Part shown: positions 56,175-64,000 of the stretch, in pieces
How the letters are laid out: every line of letters starts with the position of its first letter
How positions within the stretch are numbered: position 1 is the stretch's first letter
NCBI RefSeq assembly: GCF_004519335.1
Contig: NZ_SOZD01000003.1
Span: 558,001 to 622,000, forward strand
Origin: Jiella endophytica
GTDB taxonomy: Bacteria > Pseudomonadota > Alphaproteobacteria > Rhizobiales > Rhizobiaceae
Direction of reading: 5' to 3'
Length of the DNA stretch: 64,000 bases
Position numbers and translations under genes: made by a program
Notes under the pieces: model-generated
The model's database searches: none
Told to the model about the DNA's origin: nothing
Seen by the model: the letters and a program-made list of their open reading frames with translations, nothing else

Positions 56175-56727
56175 ACATCACCCGGCACGAAAAAAGCGCG
56201 CTTGCAGCGGAGCAAAACGAATATTGTCAGTCTGGATTCGCCTGTCAAGCTGACGGTCGATACCTGAAAGATCAAAGACTTAAACCATGCCGGCCGGCGA
56301 TCCGGCCTTGGAAGCGCCGCGATCGGCGTCCAGCGAGCGGAGACCGCGAACGGCCGTCAGAAGCGATGGCGCGGCGACGCCGGCATCCCGCGCGAACGCC
56401 GTCTCGCCGCTCCCCGCACGGGGCGTTCGGGCATCGGTCCTTTCTTTTGAGACGATGGCCCGAAGATGTGCCAAACTCCTTCCCGGCTACGCGTTGGGGT
56501 TGCCGGGAACATCTCGGCGCAGCAAGTCTTTTCAAGGGATTCGGCCGCTATTGCCGAATCGTCGCAGACCTCTTGGAACCCTTGCGGGCCATGCATAAGC
56601 TAGGTATCTGGAAGAAGTATCGAGTCTCGAAACAGCTGCAATTCAATTGTCACTCCGGCGCAATTAAGCTGACAGTCGACTTGACGATACGACATGATTA
56701 CGGCCTGCGGCGGCAGGTAGGGAAGCA
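56175..56727. other. intergenic region without a recognisable gene
   Basis: About 550 bases between the divergent DUF1800 and sulfotransferase-like genes. Short open frames exist on both strands but none looks like protein. The segment AAGCTGACxGTCGA occurs twice, near 56249 and 56667, each close to a gene start, and may be a shared regulatory element. The last 130 bases are AT-rich. Confidence 0.5.
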
Positions 56728-57639
56728 ATGACCAAGCTCAATATCCATTTCGGCTATCCCAAGACCGGAACAACCAGTCTTCAGAACATGCTGGCCAGGT
56801 CGAGAAAGTCTCTGGATGCCCACAGAGTTCTGTTCCCCGAGACGATCGACAATCGCCATCGCGTCTTGCAGCTGATCGGGTCTGACGGCACCAATCAGAA
56901 TCTCAACAAGAGGCTCAACGTTTCATCGAGCGACGAGCGCAAGTCCCGTATCGACAGCTGGGTTGCCGGTCTTGCCGAAGTCGCGGCCGACTACGACAGT
57001 GTGATTCTCTCCGAAGAAACTCTGGCGACCCGGGCCCCGGAGGAGCTCGCCGAGATCCATTCCGTGCTCGCCCCGCATTTCAGCGAAGTCCATGTCTATG
57101 TCGGATTCCGGCAACATGAGAGCTTTGCCATCAGCGACTACATGCAGCGCGTCAAGGCGACCTTCAATCACGCCTCGTTCCGGCACTATGTGCGCAATCT
57201 CGCCAGCAAGGACTTCATGCTGTATTCCCAGGTCCTGGAGAGGTTCGACACGATCTTCGGCCCGGAAAACGTCCATCCGATCGTCTACGACGCCGCCAAC
57301 AGCCACGACTTCAACAAGAACCTTTTGGCTTCCATGGGTGTCGAGGCCGAATGGCTGGAAACGCCGACCGAGCTCTACAACAAAATGCCGAATATCGAAG
57401 TCCTGTTCCTGAAGCAGTTTTTCAATCGTCGCATGGAACAGATGATGAAGGACTTCGACGGCAAGGCCAATGGTGCCGTTCACGACGCGATCATCGACGC
57501 ACTCGGCACGGTCGTCTCGGCTGCGAAAATCACCCTTCCCACCAAGGCCGATCTTCTGGACTCGATCCCGCGCAATACCAAGCGCCAGTGGGACGACGAC
57601 TGGACGGCACTGCAGGCCTCGCTGGATTCGCGCTCCTGA
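56728..57639 (+). CDS. sulfotransferase-like protein 3
   Basis: A 303-residue protein starting LNIHFGYPKTGTTSLQNML, which is a sulfotransferase phosphosulfate-binding loop at residues 4-22. A later VYVGFRQHESFAISDYMQ resembles the 3'-phosphate site. The rest is not clearly like the other two sulfotransferases, and codon choice is less GC-biased than in neighbours, suggesting a different origin. The acceptor is unknown. Confidence 0.75.
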   Translation: MTKLNIHFGYPKTGTTSLQNMLARSRKSLDAHRVLFPETIDNRHRVLQLIGSDGTNQNLNKRLNVSSSDERKSRIDSWVAGLAEVAADYDSVILSEETLATRAPEELAEIHSVLAPHFSEVHVYVGFRQHESFAISDYMQRVKATFNHASFRHYVRNLASKDFMLYSQVLERFDTIFGPENVHPIVYDAANSHDFNKNLLASMGVEAEWLETPTELYNKMPNIEVLFLKQFFNRRMEQMMKDFDGKANGAVHDAIIDALGTVVSAAKITLPTKADLLDSIPRNTKRQWDDDWTALQASLDSRS

Positions 57640-57854
57640 TCCTTCGGCATTGCTGAGGAAGACCTTCGGCTGTGCCGCCACGCCTCGCCGATCCACGGAA
57701 CCGGCGGTGTCGCCGATGGCACAGCGCCGTTACGTCAGCGCCGACCGCCGGCGGCATGCCAAAAAGACACTGGATTGCGGCACGAGCCTATGCTTTGTGA
57801 CGCGGGTACGGGGTTTTCCGTGCGCACCATTCACGCTCCAGAGGAAGGCGACCA

Positions 57855-58709
57855 ATGCCGGTCATTGAGGTTCAAAGTACCGATCGACGGAAGGCCGAGA
57901 GCACCTTTCTTCTCAACAACGCCAAGAACGTCCATTCGCAGAACGGCGAAGACGGCATTCTCGGCGCCCTTTACGATCTGATCGGCACCAAGAACAAGTG
58001 GTGCGTCGAGTTCGGTGCCTGGGACGGCGTCCATCTCAGCAACACCTGCGACCTGATCCGCTCGCATGGCTGGTACGCCGTGCAGATCGAGGGCAACGGC
58101 AAGAAGTTCGAGACCCTCAAGGAGAACTTCAAGGACAACGATCGCGTCCGCCAGATCCACGCCATGGTCGGCTACGAGCCGGGCGTCAACACCCTCGAGG
58201 ATTACCTCGCGACGACCGAGATCCCGGAGGACTTCGATCTCCTGAGCATCGATATCGACGGCAACGACTGGTACATCTGGGAATCGGTGAAGAAGTACCG
58301 ACCGCGGGTCGTCGTCATCGAGTTCAACCCGACCGTCCCCAACGAGGTGGTGTTCATCCAGGACAAGGACATGAGCATCAACGAGGGATGCTCGCTGGCC
58401 GCGCTGATCAAGCTCGGCAAGGAAAAGGGCTACGAACTCGCCTGCGTCACCAAGGTCAATGGCATCTTCGTGCGCTCGGACGAGTTCCCCAAACTCGGCA
58501 TCAAGGACAACAGCATCGACGCGATGCATCGGAAGGATGCCGCCTACATCTTCCAGGGCTACAACGGCAAGATCTACCAGACGATGGGCCGCGGCTACTG
58601 GCGCCTGCGCAATACCGAGCTCGGCCAGCCGGATTCGCTGCAGATCCTGCCCGAGCGCTCGCGGCAGTATCAGGACCGCGTCAAGACGCCGACCGACGAG
58701 GACAAGTGA
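57855..58709 (+). CDS. FkbM-like methyltransferase-fold protein
   Basis: A 284-residue protein. NVHSQNGEDGILGALYDLIG followed by WCVEFGAWDGVHLSNTCDLI is the N-terminal pattern of a group of FkbM-like SAM methyltransferases. FDLLSIDIDGNDWYIW matches the motif around the second acidic residue. The C-terminal 70 residues are without known motifs. It lies between the sulfotransferase-like gene and the fucose genes and ends in a bidirectional terminator. Methylation of a glycan is plausible. Confidence 0.75.
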   Translation: MPVIEVQSTDRRKAESTFLLNNAKNVHSQNGEDGILGALYDLIGTKNKWCVEFGAWDGVHLSNTCDLIRSHGWYAVQIEGNGKKFETLKENFKDNDRVRQIHAMVGYEPGVNTLEDYLATTEIPEDFDLLSIDIDGNDWYIWESVKKYRPRVVVIEFNPTVPNEVVFIQDKDMSINEGCSLAALIKLGKEKGYELACVTKVNGIFVRSDEFPKLGIKDNSIDAMHRKDAAYIFQGYNGKIYQTMGRGYWRLRNTELGQPDSLQILPERSRQYQDRVKTPTDEDK

Positions 58710-58713
58710 ATTG

Positions 58714-58749
58714 AAAAAGGCCCGGGCCGCATCGCGGCCCGGACCTTTT
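58714..58749. terminator. bidirectional rho-independent terminator
   Basis: GGCCCGGGCCGC and GCGGCCCGGACC form a 12-bp stem (one mismatch) with an ATC loop. It is preceded by AAAAA and followed by TTTT, so it has T-runs in both directions. It separates the convergent FkbM-like gene and fcl. Confidence 0.85.
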
Positions 58750-58808
58750 CTCTCTGAAATCCGCTCGTCGCCCGCGACGGGCGAAAGCCTCTGCCCTTCG
58801 GTCCCAGA

Positions 58809-59757
58809 TCAGGCGTTGGCGGGCTGGTATTCCCGGCTGAAGGTCTCGTAGACGGCGGCGATGCCGTCGTCGAGCGCGATCCTCGGCTGCCAGCCCAGCG
58901 CCCGCAGCTTGCCCGCATCCATCAGCTTGCGCGGTGTCCCGTCGGGCTTCGTCAGATCGTGCTTCAGCTCGGCCTTGAGGCCGACCACCCGGCACACCGT
59001 CTCGGCAAGCTCGTTGATCGTGACGTCCTCGCCCGAGCCGACATTGACATGGGTGTCGTCGGAATAGTGCTTCATCAGATGGACCAGCGCGTCGGCGCAA
59101 TCGTCGACATGCAGGAATTCGCGGCGCGGCGTGCCGGAGCCCCAGAGCATCAGCTCGCGCTCGCCGGCGAGCTTGGCCTCGTGCGCCTTGCGGATCAGCG
59201 CCGGCAGCACGTGGCTGCCCTTCAGATCGAAATTGTCGCCCGGCCCGTAGAGGTTCGTCGGCATCGCCGAGACGAAGTCCGCGCCATGCTGGCGCCGATA
59301 GGCCTGGCAGAGCTTGATGCCGGCGATCTTGGCGATGGCGTACCACTCGTTGGTCGGCTCGAGCGGCCCGGTGAGAAGCGCTTCCTCCTTGATCGGCTGC
59401 TCGGCGAATTTCGGATAGATGCAGCTCGATCCGAGGAACAGGAGCTTTTCGACGCCGACCTCGTGGGCCGCCTGGATGATGTTCGCCTCGATCATCAGGT
59501 TGTCGTAGAGAAAATCGGCCGGATAGGTGTCGTTGGCAAGGATGCCTCCGACCTTCGCCGCGGCGAGGAAGATCGCGTCGGGGCGCTTCTCGGCGAGCCA
59601 GCGCTGCACCGCGTCCTGGCGCTTGAGGTCGACCTCCTGGCGGGAGGCGGTGAGGACCTCGCAGCCCTCCGGGGCCAGCCGGCGCACGATGGCCGAGCCG
59701 ACCATGCCGCGATGGCCGGCGACCCAGACCCGCTTGCCTTTGAGGTCGTAGAGAAGC

Positions 59758-59765
<8 letters not shown>
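58809..59765 (-). CDS. fcl: GDP-L-fucose synthase
   Basis: A 318-residue short-chain dehydrogenase that epimerises and reduces GDP-4-keto-6-deoxymannose to GDP-L-fucose with NADPH. The NADP loop is [16 protein letters not shown], the catalytic Ser lies in LGSSCIYPK and the Tyr-Lys pair in [11 protein letters not shown]. It overlaps the upstream gmd gene by 8 nt, so the two-step GDP-fucose pathway is one unit. Homologues are called WcaG, or NolK in rhizobia. Confidence 0.94.
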
Positions 59766-60858
<1,093 letters not shown>

Positions 60859-61209
60859 TAAGCTCCTGTTGCCATGTCGATGTCGAAGGGGAAGCCCGCA
60901 GAACGGGGCCGTCTCGAGGCGTCGCCGTCGCAGCGGCAGCGATCAGTCCGACACCGTTCGCGGTCAGGGCCGCCAGTTCCGGCATCAAGATACGCAGAAA
61001 CTTCCGAAGGGGCAGTCACCGTTCGTCGTACCACTGACACGCCACAACTTCGAAAACCGACGTCCCGCCCCGAAGAGACGAGGGGATGCTTCGCCAGCGA
61101 ACGCGAAGACCTGCCCGATGTCAAACCGTCCGGCATCACCTATCCTCTATCCGCCGCCCCTGCAACCATTGCCCCCGGCGCCTTTCGCCGGTGCCGGGAG
61201 CGCCTGCCG
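60859..61209. other. intergenic region between gmd and the fucosyltransferase-like gene
   Basis: About 350 bases without a recognisable gene. It should contain the gmd promoter and, near 61174-61198, a stem-loop after the upstream minus-strand gene. I see nothing else in it. Confidence 0.55.
61174..61198 (-). terminator. stem-loop after the fucosyltransferase-like gene
   Basis: CCCGGCGCC pairs with GGTGCCGGG (one wobble) around a 7-base loop, about 12 bases past the stop of the minus-strand gene. There is no T-run, so it may stabilise the transcript and not end it. Confidence 0.4.
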
Positions 61210-62937
61210 CTAGCCCTCGCGGGCCTGGACCTTGGTCTCCCAGGACCTCAGCCTTGCATCCTGAGGCCACTTCTCCTGGGCGCTGGAGAGCGCCTTGCGG
61301 GCGGCTGGAATCCGGCCCGCGCTGAGATCGATGCCGACGATCCGCAGGATCGCCCGAATGTCGTCGAGCCCGGCCGCGTCGATATCCGCCACCATCCCGG
61401 CCGCAGGCTCGGTCTTGCCGGCCTGGGAGAGATAGTGGGCGTGGAGGATGCGGAGGTCCTCGTCGTCGCCGCCGGACCAGCGCAGCTTCGCGACGGTTTC
61501 GGCCGCCTCGGTGAACCGCTTGCGCCAGGCCAGGACGGTGGCGCGCTGCCGGACGAAGACCGGCGCGTCGGAGACGCCGCCTTCCTCGGCAAGGACCGCT
61601 TCGGCCTCCTCGTAGCCATGGGCATCGAGCAGGCGCTGGACGAAGAAGGCCCGCAGCAGGGGATGGCCGGGCTCCATCCGGAAGGCCTTGCGGGCGATCG
61701 GCACAGCGGCCTCGCGGTCCTTCGTCACAGAGCGCTGGGCGGCGGCATGGGCGGCGATGAAGGGCGACGGCCATTCCCGTGCCGTGAGCGACTCCATGCT
61801 CGGCGTGTGGAAGACGTTCGGCCGGCCGAAGAACTCGGGAAGCAGCCGGCCGTTGCGCTCGAAATAGGCCTCGGCGCTGGCGCGGAACTCGGTCTCCGCC
61901 GACGGCAGATCGCCCGCCGCGATGAACGCCATGGCGCGCAGGTGACGATAGGTCCAGTTGGTCGGATCGAAGGAGGACGCAGCTTCCAGAAGCTCGATCT
62001 TCAGGCCGTTGTCCATCGCGGCGGGAAGCTCGTCCACCGCCCACTGCAGTTCCTTGGCCTTTTCGAGATCGGTGGTGCCGAGTTCGCCCGCCCGCCGGGT
62101 CAGGTGGTCGCGCAGGAGGATCGACTGGTAGAAGGTCACCGGATCCTCGATGCCATCGGTGCCGATCGTGTTGGCTAGGTTGGCGAAGGCGGAGTTGCGG
62201 GCCAGAAGGACCGAGCATTTCGACATCGACATGATGTCGAAGAAGGACTTCTGCAGCTCGCCCTCGACGCCGAACCGCTCATAGAAGGACTGGATGCCGA
62301 CGACGACGTCGCCGGTCTCGTAGCGGCGGATGAATGCCCCGTCATTGCTGAACAGGACGATCTGCTTGTTGCGCGCCTTGAAGTCATTGATCAGGCCGTC
62401 AGCGACGGCGACCGGCGTGTATTTGCCGTTATAGAGGGCGAGACGGTTCATCCCTTCGAGGATGTCGCCGCGCCGCACATGCAGCCCGACGTCGAAATCC
62501 GGAAACCCTGCGGCATGGCGCCAGCGCAGGTCTTCGAGATGGTCGACGAACTCGATCCGGTTCCAGTAATGGGCGAATTTGCGCCGGTTGAACCGCGTCG
62601 CGCCGACCGCCGCCATCCGCTTGTAGACGTTGAGCGACAGGCCTTCCGGACCGCCCGGCTGATCGAGCCGCTGCAGCACCTTCTTCGGGATCTCCGGCAG
62701 GCGGATCGTGATGTAGCGGCTCTCGTCATATTCGGCGAGGAAGTGCCGGTCGATGAACGACCGGCTGAAGATCTGCTCCGGCCCCTCCACCTGGTGGAAG
62801 GTCTTGTCGGTGTAGATTCCCGGCCAGAAGAACTTGAACTCGAAGCCGAGTTCGTCGGCGACGTACATCGCATTGATGACGGCCATGAGCCGGGCGCCCA
62901 GACCGTCACGACGGGACGCGACAACAGATTTCGTCAT
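61210..62937 (-). CDS. fucosyltransferase-like protein with C-terminal TPR-type region
   Basis: A 575-residue protein. Residues 1-270 resemble the alpha-1,6-fucosyltransferase/O-fucosyltransferase fold: SRRDGLGARLMAVINAMYVADELG at 8-31, the HxRRGD-type nucleotide-sugar motif HVRRGD at 153-158, and LARNSAFANLANTIG near 255. The C-terminal 280 residues are helical and look like degenerate TPR repeats (tandem A/E-rich helices). The ATG at 62937 has GGAG 7 bases upstream; a longer frame to 62976 is less likely. With gmd and fcl next to it, GDP-fucose is the probable donor. The acceptor is unknown. Confidence 0.75.
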   Translation of the reverse strand: MTKSVVASRRDGLGARLMAVINAMYVADELGFEFKFFWPGIYTDKTFHQVEGPEQIFSRSFIDRHFLAEYDESRYITIRLPEIPKKVLQRLDQPGGPEGLSLNVYKRMAAVGATRFNRRKFAHYWNRIEFVDHLEDLRWRHAAGFPDFDVGLHVRRGDILEGMNRLALYNGKYTPVAVADGLINDFKARNKQIVLFSNDGAFIRRYETGDVVVGIQSFYERFGVEGELQKSFFDIMSMSKCSVLLARNSAFANLANTIGTDGIEDPVTFYQSILLRDHLTRRAGELGTTDLEKAKELQWAVDELPAAMDNGLKIELLEAASSFDPTNWTYRHLRAMAFIAAGDLPSAETEFRASAEAYFERNGRLLPEFFGRPNVFHTPSMESLTAREWPSPFIAAHAAAQRSVTKDREAAVPIARKAFRMEPGHPLLRAFFVQRLLDAHGYEEAEAVLAEEGGVSDAPVFVRQRATVLAWRKRFTEAAETVAKLRWSGGDDEDLRILHAHYLSQAGKTEPAAGMVADIDAAGLDDIRAILRIVGIDLSAGRIPAARKALSSAQEKWPQDARLRSWETKVQAREG

Positions 62938-63102
62938 ACCCAAGCTCCGCTCACCCTCACGAAATTCCCTACTCACTGCGCGGCCTTGGGACCGTCTCGT
63001 GTCGTCTGCTCGTCATCCCCGGCGACGGACCGAAGCCGGCCCGCCCCCACCGGCGCGGCATGGATGCGCCGCGGACCCGGCAGCAGACGCGCCGCCGCCC
63101 GA

Positions 63103-63951
63103 TCAGGGATAGGCGACGTGGTTCATGCCCTTCAGGGATTCCACCCGGTAGCCGAGCTCCTTCAAAAGCCCGCGCACGGCCGGCTTGTTGCGGCCGGAGA
63201 TCTCGATGATCATCGTCGGCCGGTGCTTTTCGAGGAGCGGCTTCATTGTCGACAGCACCTCGAATTCGTGGCCTTCGACGTCGATCTTCAGGGCGCCGAA
63301 GCTGCCGAGCTCGACCTCCTTGGCGAAGGTCTGGAACGAGCGGACATAGGCCAGCGTCTTGTCGGCCAGCGGCTTGTTCGTCTTCATGTCGATCGAATTG
63401 CCGGTGCCGAGGAAGTCCTGGCCGCGCGGCATGTGCAGGTCGATGACGCTGTCCTCGTTCGACAGGCCGAAGGGATGCAGCTGGATCTTCTTCTCGAGCC
63501 CGTTGGCAAGGACGTTGATCTTGGCGCGTTCCACGGTGCGCGGCACGATCTCGAAGGCATGCACCTCGTTGCCGTTCATCGCCGCGACCAGCGAGAACAG
63601 GCCGGTATAGGCGCCGATGTCGAGCGCCACCTTGGTCTTGCTGGTCACCTCGTACCAGAGATCGAGAATGTCCTTCTCGTAGTCGCCCATCCAGAAATAG
63701 TTCCAGGCGACGACGTCGTCATTGGCGGAGAACATGATCGGCGTCAGCGGACCGACCGGGCAGCCGACGAAGCCGTGGAAGGGAAACTGATGCTTCAGCT
63801 TGTTGTGGGCGGCCCGGCGCTCGGCGGGCGGCATCCGCTCGGCGCGAAACGCCTTCTGCCGCTCCAGAGCGAGCCGGTTGCCTTCAAGGATCGCCGGATG
63901 CGTCTCGCCGAGATTGGCGAACATCAGCATTGCGCTGGGCTCTTGCGTCAT
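63103..63951 (-). CDS. FkbM family methyltransferase
   Basis: A 282-residue SAM-dependent methyltransferase. FkbM motifs are VALDIGAYTGLFSLVAAMNGNEVHAFEIVP around residues 92-121, VIDLHMPRG, and the late GALKIDVEGHEFEVLSTMKPLLE, the hallmark of the family. It is the most upstream gene of the leftward fucosyltransferase-gmd-fcl series inside the window and probably O-methylates a sugar of the same glycan. About 50 bases beyond its start hold no gene before the window ends. Confidence 0.88.
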   Translation of the reverse strand: MTQEPSAMLMFANLGETHPAILEGNRLALERQKAFRAERMPPAERRAAHNKLKHQFPFHGFVGCPVGPLTPIMFSANDDVVAWNYFWMGDYEKDILDLWYEVTSKTKVALDIGAYTGLFSLVAAMNGNEVHAFEIVPRTVERAKINVLANGLEKKIQLHPFGLSNEDSVIDLHMPRGQDFLGTGNSIDMKTNKPLADKTLAYVRSFQTFAKEVELGSFGALKIDVEGHEFEVLSTMKPLLEKHRPTMIIEISGRNKPAVRGLLKELGYRVESLKGMNHVAYP

Positions 63952-64000
63952 ACCTGCTCCAACTCCACTGGCCGCGTCTGCCTACTTGACGAATAGGGCA

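Overview
The window looks like chromosomal DNA of a high-GC alphaproteobacterium, most likely in the Rhizobiales/Hyphomicrobiales. The evidence is strong G/C bias at third codon positions, long operons of ABC and TRAP importers, and tight 4-nt and 8-nt gene overlaps. I saw no rRNA, tRNA, CRISPR array, insertion sequence or phage gene. This is a catabolic and transport region followed by a surface-glycan decoration region. The genus cannot be fixed from the sequence alone.

Layout. (1) 1-4728: a dipeptide/oligopeptide-type ABC importer (first permease cut by the window edge) with a cog3964-type amidohydrolase inside the operon and a RidA-family protein at its end. (2) 4766-10028: a divergent IclR regulator, a polar-amino-acid-type ABC importer (binding protein, two permeases, ATPase) and a SelA-like PLP enzyme. 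The two operons may form one route for an acylated or unusual amino acid, with RidA clearing enamine by-products. (3) 10067-16711, minus strand: nadC, a PhnN/AMP-phosphorylase-type fusion, a TAXI TRAP binding protein, a fused TRAP permease and a NicR-like MarR regulator. This is the most unusual block. It pairs a PRPP-making fusion with a PRPP-consuming NAD enzyme and an importer, close to a nicotinate degradation cluster. (4) 17231-18091: a solitary FRG-domain protein.

(5) 18182-29552: an aerobic nicotinate catabolic cluster of the Pseudomonas putida Nic type: nicC, nicB, nicA on the minus strand, nicR, nicE, nicD, nicX, nicF on the plus strand, then a two-gene sodium:solute symporter. NicAB hydroxylates nicotinate to 6-hydroxynicotinate. 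NicC makes 2,5-dihydroxypyridine, NicX opens the ring to N-formylmaleamate, NicD deformylates it, NicF deaminates maleamate to maleate, and NicE isomerises maleate to fumarate. Three related palindromes (consensus about TTGTTTGTGTACAAACAA) sit upstream of nicC, between nicA and nicR, and upstream of nicE, and are probable NicR operators.

(6) 29634-35166: pxpC, pxpB, a biotin carboxylase and a small biotin carrier (minus strand), with a divergent LysR gene and pxpA. Together they resemble a multi-subunit urea-carboxylase-like or 5-oxoprolinase system. (7) 35311-50461: an AraC regulator, HyuA/HyuB, a TorT-like binding protein with a ribose-type ABC ATPase and two permeases, a three-subunit molybdenum hydroxylase and a class III aminotransferase. 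This could be a pathway for a cyclic amide or other N-heterocycle. (8) 50734-63951: SAM-methyltransferase-like proteins, three sulfotransferases, a DUF1501/DUF1800 pair, GDP-fucose synthesis (gmd, fcl) and a fucosyltransferase-like protein. These activities would produce a fucosylated, sulfated and methylated surface or secreted glycan.

Functions given by gene symbol rest on family motifs read by eye and on recalled homologues; no database search was run.
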